From Pithys albifrons albifrons (taxonomy: Eukaryota > Chordata > Aves > Passeriformes > Thamnophilidae), in assembly GCF_047495875.1 (NCBI RefSeq), contig NC_092497.1:4721437-4785436 (forward strand): a DNA stretch of 64,000 nucleotides. The letters run 5' to 3'. Position numbers and translations under genes: made by a program. Below the pieces are notes generated by a model. That model was not told the origin of the DNA and did no database searches. It saw only the letters and a list, made by a program, of their open reading frames with translations. Of the stretch, positions 10,012-23,882 are shown piece after piece. The stretch's first letter is position 1; each line of letters opens with the position of its first letter.

Positions 10012-13000
10012 AGGTCATACACTGTACTCCACAGAAATTGGATGTGAAAGGCAGAGAGGGGCTTACTTTCCTCCTCTGAGAACTCCAACTCTGCAGAGAC
10101 TGGAAGGCTTCTCTGTGGTCTCCCTTCACAGTTTTCTTGTATATAGCACCGTGGGTACTGAATCAGTTCTATTCTCTCGTGAAAAGGTACTAGCCAGGGA
10201 ATAGATCTTACTACTGACACCATACAAGAGAACAGAATGACATATATTGTGAGAGAAAATAATCTTCAGTGTAAGAGGATCTCTCTTTCAGAGTAACAGG
10301 ATCCTGGGCCATTTCCTTGAAAACCTATTTTAACTCCAATCTGTAAACACGTGTTCCTATATAACAATGAGAGGCATTCATTTTAATCCTCCAAGGAGAT
10401 CGAAATGTTATCAGTTACTTGTATTATTGATGTTTTAATGCAATGTATGTCACAAAGGGTTAGCTTTTTATTTCTTATTGTCCTCCATATTATGTCATGC
10501 TTCATCACAGAATGGGCTGTCAATAAACATAACAACAAAAGGCAAGATGATGTGGTGTGACAAGATGGGCAGAGGTCACCTTGATATTACATGATGCAGC
10601 TTTCTAGAATGAGCCAGAAATACCTTGACCTGAATATATTTTAAATTTTCTGTTGTCATATAACTTTATGTTGCTGAGCCACACCTTCATCCCCATATTT
10701 TTGTGATATACTGTGTACTATTCACTCCATTTTCCTGAGATGTCTAAAGTATTTAGACCTTTTCATTTATAAAGATCAAGGTGCAAAAGTTCCTCTAGTG
10801 ATTTGAGAGCCCTCATGTGTATCTTTTAATGCTGTTTACAGCAAAGGTGTCAGTATTAGCCTTGCTACAGCAGTATCTCATATGGCTGTTTCCAAATACA
10901 TGGAGAATTTGCCTTACTCATATCTGTGATTTCCAGCTTATTTATTTCCATCATCTATCCAATATTAGGATCTGGCTATTGATGTTGATCATGACACAAT
11001 ATTTTTTAGGGATGAAAGTTATTAATTCCTTTATTTTCTTACTACTTTACAGTTCATTATTAAATGTATCGTGTTCTGTACCTTTAGCATTTGCATGAAA
11101 CGGGGCAAAGTTATCTCTTTTTGACAGCTAAGAATGTATGAATTTAGTGAGTTATAAACTCTAAAATATGAACTCAGGTTTCTTTAAAGGGGGAATAGCT
11201 GTCAGGCAGTGGTTCAGTTATGCATCTAAATTCAATGGAAGTCTGGATTGCTCTTCTGTTCCATGGAAATAATCATGAGCTGGGAAGACACTTTCAAACG
11301 TTTCTTTTTATTCATTTGTAGTTACTGCTCTCTATTCATACTGCTAGAGGGACACTTGAGAGAAAAAAAAGGGAAAATAAATCAAGAACCACCACTCAAG
11401 AACGCAGCCAAGGAGAAAAATATGTTTGCAGTTGTATGTTCACTGCAAGAATGGGTTAATTCTGGGCTAGTTTTTCTCTTTCTAGTTACAATCCATGTCA
11501 AGTGAATAGATGAATTTTTTTTCATTTTCACTTCTCATTACAAGGTTTGTCATGAAAAGTGAGTTATCACAGGATTTTATTGCCTGATATATTTGGTGAA
11601 TTATGACTCTGCAGAGGACATTTAACCTCTTTCAATACCCTGTGACTTTCTTGACTGACTGTTCCTGGGCATGCAAGGGGGTACACAGGAATTTAGTGTG
11701 TTATTTCTTTGCATGCAAAATCGAGCATGACTCTTTTCAATGAAGAAAATAACAAAGTTAGATCACATTTAAGTACACCTCATGATCAGGAAATGTTATC
11801 CCTGTGCAGCAATCTTGCAAATTAAAGGAAAAACTAATGCTGCAACTCATGTTTGCAGAGGTGTTTAGCATAGTTAAAACATTTGGCCTCTAAAAGCATT
11901 TGCTTTTACCTTGCCTGAGTTCTGATCCCCAGGGTGCTGTTTCTCTGCAAAAAAAAAATTGTTCTTTTGCCTCTGTATTGAAAATGTTAACACGGGTTAT
12001 TATTCCTTGTAAGAAACATTATCATTTCATGGTTTTCTGATAATGTCAAATGCCACAAGGGCCATCATCTTCTCCTTTTCTTCTATTAACAGGATACTTC
12101 CCAGAACAGTATCCAGTTACAATAATCAAGAAAGAGGGACAGTGGAAAGATAGAATATTGCAGTTGTCTGTATATTTTTGGATTTTTTCCCATATCACCC
12201 ATCTGCAGCTAGGCATATATTTAATATGTGGAGGGTGGGGAAGGGAGGGTTGATTTTACATCATAGATGTTCAAGGACCATATATTTCCTTATGCCACAC
12301 ATTACAGATATTGCCAACAACCTTCTCATGGTACTACCATTAATGATAAAAATGGCCATTATATTAAGGCTCTCAATTTAATATAATGTAAGTCATAAAT
12401 ACCTATTATATGTTGCTAATAACCAAGTTAGAGGACAGATGGGAGGAATGCTGTACCAGAATAATTGAAGACACTGTGAAGTTGCAGAGTCATAGAAGGG
12501 TAATGGAAGAACACTGAACCAGTCAGTGCCCATGGAAGACATCACAACCATGTTGGCTCGTCAGTAAACCCACATCTGGAACTTTATTATTTATGTAGAA
12601 TCTACCAATTCTTGGAGGATGGCAAGATGACCTTTACCTGTCTTTGCAAGTATATATTAAAGTATATATTAAAATAGTCATGACCTCCTTGTCTGTCAGA
12701 GGAACTGCAAGCTGCTACTCGAACATAAAGCACACACATGAGAAGCACATAGTGAAATAAATACATATATAGGAATTTATGTGTCTGCATATATATACAC
12801 ATATACATATATGGGCATGTAATTTATTTTAATAGATATAGTGGAGGTCATGCTCTTATACCAGGAATGGAAAGGGGACTTTAGTGCTGGAAGTATGCAT
12901 TTCTACAGTAAGGGATGAAGAACAAAGTTACATTAGGAAAGAAAAGGACCCAAGACCTGTTCTCTGGTTCTGAGGCCAACTGCTATGGTTCAGGCAATTC

Positions 13001-13890
13001 TGTTACGTCTAATCGAGAATGGCTTTATCTGCAGAATTGACAGGTCCTCTCCATCAGCAGAACTAAGCTAATGCACTGGAGAAATCTTTCAGACACTAGA
13101 CAGGCTGTTTATCTTTGAGATGTACAGAAAACAAAGAGTAATATTTTGTTAAAGAGTTGCAGATCCTTTGATGAGCTACTTAAAGAACATCAAATATGTC
13201 TGCCGCCTTCACACAAATCTTTGTCTTTTTTTTAATGGCAGAGAGTAAATTCAGTGGATAAGTTGTGTGAGGTTGCTGATGGGATCAGTCCTATTGTCTT
13301 TACAGAACTAAGTTCTATTTTAATGAGTAAAACTCTCAGAACTTTAGTGAATCCCAAACAAGGGAACAGCACAGGCAGAAAATTAAATGTATTTTAATCA
13401 AAGGGCACAGTCACCTAAATCTAATGGTAAGAAGATATGATCAGTCACCAACAATACTGCTTGCCAATTGTGCACTGTGTTGAGGTACAAATGAACCATG
13501 TGTAAAAGCTAACATATTTATCATGGAATGAGGTCTAAAATCAGATTTACGTCTAGCCAAAACATTATTCCTTACAATATAATCCATTAACTGTGCATAA
13601 ACAAGTTCAAGCAATTTACATAATGTGTGTAACAGTGGAAGAGATGATAGCACTACCCCAGAGTAAAATAATTCATAGACTGGTGTCACTCTGAGCTTCA
13701 TGTACAGATGTAAACTGACTATTCCTAATAACAAATTAATCATGGGAAAGCAAAAGGAGTGGTGAGGTGGCAGTCAAAGGTGTTGTCATATTCTGAAATC
13801 CAAATGCATCCATTCTGACCAATCTTAAGCAGTCCTACTGATAAGCAAAGAAATGTGTGGAAAAGAGGTGGGAGGAAGATTGATTTTTTT

Positions 13891-13920
13891 TTTGCTTTGC
13901 TTTGCTTTGCTTTGCTTTGT
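13891..13920. repeat. TTTGC pentanucleotide microsatellite
   Basis: Five perfect TTTGC units plus one TTTGT, preceded by a T run. The lysine/serine-rich minus-strand ORFs here are artefacts of the repeat. Confidence 0.9.
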
Positions 13921-16900
13921 TTGATATTGGAACATTGTAAATCTAATTCCATAGCAGGCAACTAGTCCTGCTGAAGTTCTTGCAACAACACCAATAGTCA
14001 TCAACGTGAACATGGAATATGTTATCTATAACACTAAAGAATCAGGGCAATATACTTTGGACATCCAGAGAGTTGAGATCTAAAAGCACTATTAGCAATA
14101 AAATTGTGATTTTATTTATAGTACTATTTGTGTTTAGCATTACAACAAGTAAAAGTCTTCCAAAAATTAATTTTTGAGGGAATCAAAAAGTTATAAATCC
14201 CCTTGATTTAAAGTGCATCTATTTCAAAATCATCCAAGCTCCTTTTGAGAGTGTACATGAATTGGTTTTAGAAGGATCCATTGCTCAGATTGCCTTATTT
14301 CCAAAGCAGTAAGTCTATAATTTTTATGGGAAAGAACTTCCTAATCCAGTTCTAAATTGCCAAAAACATAATTCTTCTATGCAACTATTTTTGAATTCTG
14401 TTTTTGATTCTGGCAAACCACACACTTAGGAATGGATCCTAGATAGGATCACAAGGAATAGTTAAACATTGTACAAAAATTCATGTACTGTCTATAGAAA
14501 ACATATCACAGGGATAATTTTCATCAATGTTCTTATACTGCAGGGGAAAGAGTGTACATGTGTGAAGCTGTGGTAAATATGTTTTATATTATATAGCTGA
14601 CTGACTGCTCTCTGTCAGTGAATGTAAATTAGACTCTGAAAATTAAGTCTGGAATATTTTCTGAAAGATTAAGTGCAACTCTGAATGACTGTTCATGACT
14701 GATTCACTACCAGTGATCAGGGAGTAATACTAAGTTGTTTTTTTTTTTGCAGTTGTGTATTCATCAAGGGGCAAAATCAAGAGGGTTGGATTAAGTCTTG
14801 CCCTTCACCAGATATTTCACTGCACTTTGGTTTAGGCCCCTCAAATTTTCTATCCCACATCAACAGGATTTTCATCATTTTAATAAAATCTCTCAAGCTC
14901 AGGGCCTTACTTGTCTCTTTTCTGCTGTCCTGCCAAAGAAACAATGTTTTTATTTGGCTGATCTCAAAACAGCAAAGTGGAGCATGTTTATTTTCACAAG
15001 GACCATGCAAAATTTGTAGAGATTCTTTGGTAATGTTGTCAATCCATATGGCAGTAAAATGGAATTGCACTGAAGCTGATCACTAAGCAACCGTGTTGTA
15101 ACCAGGTCACTTAATCCAGTTCTGTAAGAAGGATTTAAAACAGATGTATTATATTGTGGAAACTTCTCAAATCCCAAAGTTTGGCTCCTGTATTGGAAAT
15201 TCAAAGTAAAAAAAAATATTTTTTTCTAACATATCTTAGACAACTGGACAGCAGACTGTAATGTTTATTTATCTCCATTCTTTATCACTTTCCACTGACC
15301 ATTTATGTCCATAGTTATGCGTAAGGACTATTGATTGGGTAGTAATTACCCTCTAATGTAGGTCAGCTAAGGTCATCAGTACCAACTTACCCTTCTTGAT
15401 TTTTGTTAATTTAGTTTATTGGGATTTTGGTTTTCTCATTTTCAGTTTTGGAATTGATTTCCTTTTTTCTGACTTTTTACATGCCATGCAGTATTTAAGT
15501 TGTTTACAAGCTGCTAAGAAACTTCAACTTTGTAAGTCTTGTAAGGAATATTTATATCCAGTGTCTTCAAATATACAATATACATTTTTCTAGGTAAAAT
15601 CTAAAAAGCACACAATTACTGTAAAAAAATACAGCAAACTCAGAAAGTTTGTTTTTTTATTTGTTTACCTTTGGGACCAGTGAAAGCATGGAACTCAGAT
15701 TGCATCTCCTCTTCAGAATACATGATGAATTCAGCTTCTTGTAGAGGCTACTGAAGTGTGGGTGGGGTGGTAGCATGATTGGAGACGTGGCTCAGAACTT
15801 TAACTCTTACAGTCACAATTACTGAGCCAGCATGAGGTGTGGGAGTATTTATTTACTGCTGAAGTGTGGGTCCACAATGAATTATTGCACTCTGCAAACA
15901 AATAATTAGAGATGAAACCATGAGATGGGGATATTATTTGTTACACTTGTCTACTATGTCTGAAATTGAATCTTGAGTAGTTCCAGCCAGAGGTCATATC
16001 TTCCAATTCACTTTTGCAGTACCAAACATACCAGAGAGCTGATCCACACTGAGTTTGTCTTTGAGATGACACAGTCACAGAAGGTATAAGCAGTATAGGA
16101 TAAGCAGTAATAGGATTTGTTCAGTCAATGACTTGCAACAAAGGTGAGTGACATACAAGCAGACAATTTTGAAGGCAGGAAAGCCAATCAGATAATATGT
16201 TGCTTTCTACAGACTTTAGTGTTTAAGTCAGTTTTCATGACCACACATACAAAGATATTTGCATTTCATGGCACGCTCGTATCTCAAAGATAACTACAAC
16301 TGCCTGAATCCCCCCCAGAATAATTTTTTTCTTTGCATAAAGTACAGACTTTTTTCTCTTCTGAATTGTCTTTTATCTAACCTTATGTTATGGATGTATT
16401 CCCATTTTCCATACCAAGTTTGGATGCTAGTTGTCTCCTTCTCTAGGCAGTTCAGAGCAGTAATGCTGGTGGCTTAAAGAGTGACTAAGCAGTTGGGAAC
16501 ATTGAATCACACTCTTTGAATTAAAAGTCCCACTTCTAAAACTAGCCATTGTAGAAGATATCTGACTGCCACACGGGGAAGAATTAGGCATAATTTTGTC
16601 AGTAAGGATACTAAATGCCATAAGGGATGCAAACTCAAAAGTTTGCAGAAAATGTGTAGAAACATGTTAGGCTCTAGAGTCTTTGATAAATGTAAAATGA
16701 GTGTCATAAAGCATTTTGTTCATTTCAGGCTCTACAGACTTCAGAACTGTACTCCTTTGTCTCTGAAAGGCTGAAATTCCCCATGGCTGTTGTTCACGAT
16801 GACCTTTACATTGGCTCATTGTCCATACTTGACATGGGTCAGGTAGACAAAAAAACTGCTTTCCTTTTGTCACTCAATCTGAGTCCTTTCTAATTTATCC

Positions 16901-18199
16901 TTTAAGGCCATGTCATGCCTTTTGTGAATCTTTTGAACATGACAAATCATATGAGAATGTGTTTCTTGTGGAAGGTCAAAATGTCATGTTCTCCTTTGAA
17001 AACCACTCTAGGTATTTGCATAGGTTAATATGTACAGAAGGAGACAAAACAAATCCTGGTGCCTTAGATGTTCATGTAGCGCAGTTATCCTAGTCCTAAA
17101 ATTAAACTGTCTTTAATTTGCTTCTCTTAAGAAAGTTTTGCCATGAAACAGCTATGCATGAGGAGTCATTTTCCTGATCCCCTGGGTGAGTAGCTACACA
17201 GTCAGACATGGACAGACAATTTTAGCTGGTAGAAAAACAACCAAACTCCCCTTTGAAGAGCACATTAACTTGAAATTTTGCCCACAGCTACATGTTTTCT
17301 AGACCAGAACTGATGTTAGTCTTCCTATTGCAGAGAAAGAACAGAATTAGTGCATGACTCCTTTCATTAGCTATCTGAATATGCCTTGTGTGCTGTTACA
17401 TAACAGCGTCCTGTGAAAACAAACTAAACATGCCTATGAGACATTTTGCAGAAAATAAAATGATTTCTTGTTTTAAATACATGGGCCAGAGGTAACACAT
17501 TGTTCAGTGTGGCATGGTACAATCAGGCTCTTCTATTTTGTCCAACAGTTACATGCTGCTAATTACAACTTAGTTTCAGGACTTGATGAGCTTTAAAAAA
17601 AGTGAATAGCCCTCAAAAGAAAAGAAAAAAAAAAAGAAAAGCAGAAACCTTAGAAATGTAGATTTTAAAAAAGGCAGAAAGGGAGCACAGATGAATAAAC
17701 ACAGGTAGTTAGTTTCACTGCATTATCTTATGGTGCATTGTCTTAAATTACCTTACAGTGCTGTCATATTAAGCACTGCTAAAAACCGCCAATATTAAAA
17801 TACCCAAGGTGGAATTCATGCCACTACACTTAAGGTTAGAAACAATTTTCTAAACAAGTTTTTTGTTTGAAGATCTTTTCTATAATCAATAAAGATAAAC
17901 GTATTCAAAGAGCAACACACCCATTCTGAAAGCAGAGATTCAAGGCAGGTGCCCTGGTGTATCCACCTTTGATCCTGAGCATAAAAGGAATCCAGAGAAG
18001 TAGTCAAGAATTGGTTATGAGCTTATAAGTGGAGAGAATTAAGAGTCATTTTTCAATTTGCAAAGTATTCTGAAATCATTCACTCTCATGGCCTCTCCTT
18101 TGCACATACGAACTGACTCAACCACACCTTTAATATAATCTAATTGCAGGTGTGACACAGAGCTTTGTTGCTTTTAGGATTTTCTATTGGATTATCACG

Positions 18200-18914
18200 G
18201 TCACACAGAATAATACAATATGACAGGTTAGAAGGGACACACAAAGATCATCAACTCCAACCCTGAGCCCTGCACAGAACCCCAAGCATCATAAATCCCC
18301 AAGCATCACCCCAACTGCCCAAGAGTATCGTCCAGTGTCGAGCAGAGCAGGACAGTCCCTTCGCTCACCAGCCAGCGATGCTGGGCCTAATGCCCCCCAG
18401 GATATGGATGTCCCTCCTAGCTCCAGGGCACTACTGACTCATGGCCAACTGGTCACTGACCAGGAGCCCCAGGGCCCTTTCCTGGCACTGCTTTCCAGCC
18501 TCTTATTCCCCAGCATGTACATATATCCAGGGTTGCCCCATTCCAGATGTAGAATTCAGCACTTTTCCTTGTTGAATTTCCAATGGTTGGTGATTGCCCA
18601 GAGCTCCGATCTGTCGAGGTCTCTCTGCAGGTCCTCTCTCCCTTCCAGGGAGTCAACAGCTCCTCCCTGCTTTTTGTCATCAGCAAACTTTCTCAGTGTC
18701 CCTTGCAGTCCTGTGTCGAAGTCATTTATGAAGATGTTGAAGAGCACAGGGCCTAAAACAGAGCCCTATGGAACCCCACTAGTGACAGGTCCTCCAGTCT
18801 GATATCACTCCAGTCACTGTCACCCTCCGTGCTCAACCCATGAGCCAACTGCTTACCCACTACATGATGGGCTTATCCAGCTGTGTGCCGGGTATTTTGT
18901 CCACAAGGCTACAT
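18200..18914 (-). mobile_element. CR1 LINE fragment with reverse-transcriptase remnant, minus strand
   Basis: The left edge is a CR1 3' end read backwards (CACACAGAATAATACAATATG). The minus strand encodes reverse-transcriptase pieces: an [19 protein letters not shown] segment, then KFADDKK, the FADD catalytic motif, around 18,680-18,750. It differs noticeably from the younger CR1 at 59.6 kb, so it belongs to an older or different subfamily. The 155-codon plus-strand ORF at 18,335-18,802 is antisense and not a gene. The copy is truncated near 18,914, upstream of RT motif B. Confidence 0.88.
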
Positions 18915-19045
18915 CCAAATATCTAGAATTTGTTTAGTAAATATGTCAATACAGCCTTAACTATAAGTTTCATATACTTAAGTACTAAAGAGTGTGATAA
19001 CTCCTATGCATCCAAAACTGCCATTGATTTCAAGTACTTTCAAAA

Positions 19046-19320
19046 ACAGAATCGCAGAGCCATAGTTTGGGTTGGAATAAATGGTCTGGCTTGGAAAGGA
19101 CCTGAAAGATCATCTCATTCCACCCCCCTGTCATGGGCAGGGACACCTTCAACTAGAGCAGGTTGCTCCAAACACTGTTCAGATTGGCCTTGGACACTTC
19201 CAGGGATGGGGCAGCCACAGTTTCCCTGGGCAACCTGTGCCAGGACCTCACCACCCTCACATACAAGAATTTCGTTCTTATGCTCTAAACATACTGCCTT
19301 TCAGTTTACTGCTTCTCCAA
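19046..19320 (-). mobile_element. CR1 LINE 3' fragment, minus strand
   Basis: Begins CAGAATCGCAGAGCCATAG and continues GGTTTGGGTTGGAA, a CR1 3' end in reverse. A ~20-bp insertion or local duplication follows (GGTCTGGCTTGGAAAGGACC). About 275 bp remain. It lies only ~130 bp from the previous minus-strand CR1, with unrelated AT-rich DNA between, so these are probably two insertions. Confidence 0.88.
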
Positions 19321-21500
19321 AACAAAGCACCAGACCTTATATTGGGTACACTAAGTTCTGCTGAAATGAAAGATATATTGTGTTTTGTCTGATCTTTTCC
19401 TATAATTCTTCTTCTAGTTGCATTTACTGATGGAATAAGGTCAGATAGAGGACTTTCATGTGATAGCTCATTCAGCAATATTAAGTGAACTTCGTTTTAT
19501 GTTCAGACAGTTTAGCAATGATGCCTTTTATATGACTAATTTATGTCAAACATGTCAAGATTTTTTTTCAGAAGTACTGCATCCAGTATGACATCAGTTA
19601 GCTGCCATTCAATACACAGCTACATATCTAAACAAGCGAAGTATTAAATGTATATCATTTCCACTTAAAAAATGCACTAGAAGAAAAGATATGGGAGAAC
19701 CCCAATGTACAAAGGGGAGTTTCTTGAGAATTTGCTGTAATTTCCTGTCTGAATATCTCTTTCTTTTTTTTAACATTCTTTTATAATACAATAACAGACA
19801 GCTTAAATTTTTTGTCCTATTCATATAGAAAGAAGAAAAACCTAGCAAAAATTTTAATGTTTCAGGAAAAGAACATGTGCCAGATTATAAGATAAATATT
19901 ATATGTCATTTAAAATATTGTTTTCATTGTCATGAAGTTCAGTGTCTTATCCCACTAAGATGTTATGACCAAGATGTCAATTAATTCACTTGGACTGTGG
20001 CTGGTTTTTTAGTCATAGTTAATATTTGCAAGAATGTCAAAGTGACCTAAATGCTTCAGCAGCACTTGTAAAAAATTGTCATACAGAAGATTCAGACTTC
20101 CAGCTGAAAGGGTTTTCCAAAGAATGCAAGGTATTCTTTAAAAGTATCTAAAAATACATATGTAAGCCTAAGCATACATTTTAAAAAAAATTGTTAGGTG
20201 CTTTATTCATGTTGAGATGCCTCTCATTCACTATGGAAAGCTCATATCCATAATGCCCATGGAATGGCCACAGAGGACAAAGAGGAGGAAATTTATTCGT
20301 TTTCAGCTATTCTGATGCCTTCACAGAGCACTAGAGGACTTAATTGTCAGTGTAGTCCTATGTACCAAAATAGGTAATAAAACCATGGCATTGAAAAATG
20401 CCTCTGGAATAGCAGGTCAGTTTGTACTGCAATGCCTCTGAGACTTCCCTGGTGTTTGAAGTACCACATCATTTTCCAAGAGCATCTGCTCTTCTTGCTG
20501 CCTCTGTATGGAACACAGATTGGGTAGCCTCAGCACTGGCTTCAAATTATTCTTTTGATTCTTTTCCATTTAAGTCACTGTATTCAATAAATATAACATT
20601 AAAAGAAGATACCTCTCTTCAAAATTGAATAAAATATTTCTCTTCAGTGTGGCTTAGACTGTTACAATATTGAACAGAAGACATGAATGTAGGTTATGTA
20701 TTACCTGCTGCCATGACTCCTTTAGACTGGAAAGGTTTCAGATGCAAAAGGATTAAAATGAGACAGATGTTATCATGTGTTTGTGAGTCATGATAGGTAT
20801 TATTGATCCTAGTTATGTACCTCAGATTCAGTCACTAAATTAGAAACTCAGTATTCTTAAACTGGTACTTTTTCTTCTTAAACTGTATATTAAGGAAAAA
20901 AAACCAACCCAAAACCCAAAAATCTTTTGGGTGAGACTTGCAAGTCCCTTTGAAGCAGTTTCCATAGCACACAAAGCATTTCCATTAATTTCCCATAAAA
21001 ACAAGAGTTACTTCCACATTCACAAAGATATGAGTCATTTAAACATTTCCGCATCCTTTTCTTTCACTCTTGGTCATTTTTTCTAAATCAAATGGAAGTT
21101 TAGTTCTATTTATTTTCTGACTTATCTTTTCCTTCCCCACCCCCTTAGCTCCACCCTCCGAAATGACATCAATATAGTCAAACTGTTAAGAAAAGATTGT
21201 TTTCCTAAACTCTGGAAATTTCTTGACAGTAGGAGAAAGGGAGACTGCTCCTTGAATATTTTTGTCTAGTTCTTCACTGAACTTTGAAGACATTGTATTC
21301 ATTCTGCATATTTTTTGTGAAGTTCTACAAGATAGTTATTGAAGCAGAGAGGTAATTAAAATCAGTATTTATAGACTGAATATTTCACAAAAAAACATAT
21401 AAGAGAAAAAATGCAGTAAAGCCTGAAATCAGACTGAGTATTTTACTGGTTCAATAGTTTCAGTTCTACGGATTTCAATCTAGCCACTTTCAGAAAATCT
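19321..21500. other. AT-rich non-coding DNA, no gene seen
   Basis: No repeat, gene or RNA recognised over about 2.2 kb. Confidence 0.6.
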
Positions 21501-21656
21501 CGGCCGTGGCAGATGAACCTCAGGACTTAAACGGTGGGGCCAGTTCTGCGGACGCTGAGCCTCACCTAAAATCCACTGCGCAGGCTGGAAGGGCACACCC
21601 ACGTGGGGACAGCCCTTCCCAAATCTTCGTTCGCAAAGCCGAGCCACACACACACA
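21501..21656 (+). mobile_element. RTE-tailed SINE, 5'-truncated copy
   Basis: From CGTGGCAGATGAACC (21,505) onward the sequence matches the RTE 5' UTR at 8,793-8,904. At GCCCT (21,612-21,616) it switches to the RTE 3' end (CCCAAATCTTCGTTCGC), and it ends in a CA-repeat tail at about 21,646-21,656. The same switch occurs in the SINE at 52.4 kb, so it is a family feature. The tRNA and 5S head is missing here. The 7-bp word AGAAAAT occurs before (21,492) and after (21,665) the element, but not flush with its ends, so I do not call it a duplication. Confidence 0.78.
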
Positions 21657-21821
21657 AAATTTGGAGAAAATGCAAACTAAGAAACTTAGTATGGTACTTT
21701 AAGTCCAGAGTTTGATTAGAAATGCTATTATCTTTCATTTCTTCCCTACTGCTGGAAAACATACCTGGAGAAAAGGAAAACAGGGTGAAAGGAAACTGGA
21801 AGAAATGCTGAAAAGATTCGC

Positions 21822-21855
21822 GGGGGGGGGGGGTGGGGGTGAGAGGTGGGGGGGT
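21822..21855 (+). repeat. G-rich tract with quadruplex potential
   Basis: Twelve G, then T, five G, and further G runs. At least four runs of three or more G occur within about 35 bp on the plus strand, enough for an intramolecular G-quadruplex in principle. Confidence 0.8.
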
Positions 21856-23819
21856 GGATGGAAAGAAAATAAAAAGCCGTCAAACTACTTTCAGTTTTAA
21901 TTCCTAATGTTTGATGGTATTATATGTTTCTAGCCTTTATGAAGGAGACTGTTCAAGCTGCATCACTCATCCTGAAATTCACTGAGAAATAATAAGAATT
22001 TCTATTCGGCCTTTATAATGTAAAGCAAGCAGAACGGACTTATTCCTTTTACCAATATCACAAAAACTCATATGAGGAATAGGCTGGAAATAAGTTTCAA
22101 ATGGGCTATGTCTCCACTACTCAGTATAGACAACCTGAATTCCTAAGTGCATAGGTAGGAAGGGTAAAACAATTTAATATTGTTGTAGATGACCAGAAAA
22201 TTACAACCTCTGCAAGCAACAAAGAAATAGCAAAGATGTTATGATTTAGGTGTGTAATGATACTTCTTCAGGCTAATGCTGTTTAAATGTTTCTCATACA
22301 TCAACACTTGCTCTTGGCTGTAACAAAGTCAAAACAAAAAGCTACTAAAAGCCGATTTCATGGGGAGAAATTCTAGCACTATTGTAGTCAGGGACAAGAG
22401 TCCCACTGTCCTAGACTGAACCTGTCTATTCCACCTGGCATTTGTAAAATGTGATGGAAAGTACCTATTCCAAACATTTAATGGGCTTAAAGTAGCACAG
22501 ACAGCCAAGCAAAACAAGTGTATACCTTATTCATAAAAATGACAGCGTCGTAATTTTGCAACGTTCTTACAGATTTAAAAGAAATATTAAAAAATGTTTC
22601 CTGTGCAGTTTTCTCACTTGTTAAAAAATTAAAATAGATTTGCAGTAATTTTAGCATGAGATCAGGCTAGGAAAGAAATTTAATATGAATATCATTATTA
22701 AAACCCCACTGCTTCAAAATATTTTTTCAGATTAATAAATCTGTGGACATATAAAATTATCTGATTTATAATTATATATTAGTAGATCTGAAATGTCAGT
22801 TATTATCTCCCTTCTTAATACCTTGATTATAATCTAAATCTAAAATGGGTTCCAAAGGAAGAGAAATAAGAATTTTCTGGCACGCATTTCAATTCAATTT
22901 CCAGACCAGAGAACAACACTCAGACTTGAATTTTCTCTGATTAACTTAATCCAAAATTAGATATCATAGTGTTAGTAATTGGCATAGCAAATAGTTTCAT
23001 TTACAAGAGTAATTCCTTGTTTAATGGAAATCCAGGAAGTGGGTACATCAGAAATAATTTACAGTACAATGACTTTGTTTCAGCAAGATTCCTAATCATC
23101 ATGGTGCATACTCTGCTAATAAATGAAATGAAAACAACATATTGTCCATAAAAGAGTACAACTAAATTAGTGCTGAAGGTTATAGATTGATTGAAAATCC
23201 TTCATGGATAAGAAAAAAAATGTTGAATTGATGCTGGGCAGTGAGAACAAAGTCATTGATGTCTCAGTTTTTTTTGTAAGCAGCGAATCACAGGTTAGTA
23301 AATACTGAAGATATAGGTCTTTCATACAGCAGGAAGCTCAGGAGCCTGTCTCATACTGCTAGAGACCTTTTGACACTGAGAATGAGCAGAAAAAGCTCTG
23401 CTACGCTGATTAATTAATAAAATACAAAATCTGACAGCTGACTTCCCTGGAGCCCTGAATTTACCCTATTCTTTTCATAACAGTTTCCTTTAGACCTCCC
23501 TTCCTTCAGTGAAAGTTTGCTCCTGCTTTTCTCTAAAATATAGTGCAATGGTAATGCAGACCTTGTGTAGAAAATGGATTAATTCCTGATAGGGTTTCTA
23601 TGTACAATTTTATTTTAGAAAAGCAGAAAGTGATTCTGCAAACCATGACTATGTTCTTTCCTTATTTTCTCCCATATCACCACCTCTGGGGTTTCTTCAT
23701 CGAGTTCAAGATGAATAACACAGAAAGTATATAGCTTCTTCATCCTACAGTCCATACTGAATCGGAACATTCCCTGGTGGAAAACACTTCAAAATGTGTT
23801 TATAAAGCTTTTTCCAAAT

Positions 23820-23882
23820 CCACATACATACAAAGAGGTAGATTTACCTACTCCACATACACACAGAGAGGTAGATTTACCT
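23820..23882 (+). repeat. Two-copy tandem duplication, ~32-bp unit
   Basis: Two near-identical units with core CACATACA...GAGGTAGATTTACCT in direct tandem, differing at a few positions. It looks like a small replication-slippage event. Confidence 0.75.

Larger units (their letters stand above)
9515..18199. other. Repeat-poor AT-rich non-coding DNA
   Basis: Nearly 8.7 kb with no recognisable mobile element or gene. It holds a T21 homopolymer (about 9,991-10,011), a TTTGC pentamer array (13,891-13,920), small AT-rich tandem patterns near 12,651-12,672 and 12,785-12,812, and scattered homopolymers. The longest ORFs (about 100 codons, at 13.4-13.7 and 14.8-15.1 kb) have no motif and occur at a length expected by chance in AT-rich DNA. 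Conserved non-coding elements could be present but cannot be seen in one sequence. Confidence 0.6.

Noticed and set aside
18335..18802. 155-codon plus-strand ORF
   Set aside because: Antisense to a CR1 reverse-transcriptase region on the minus strand.
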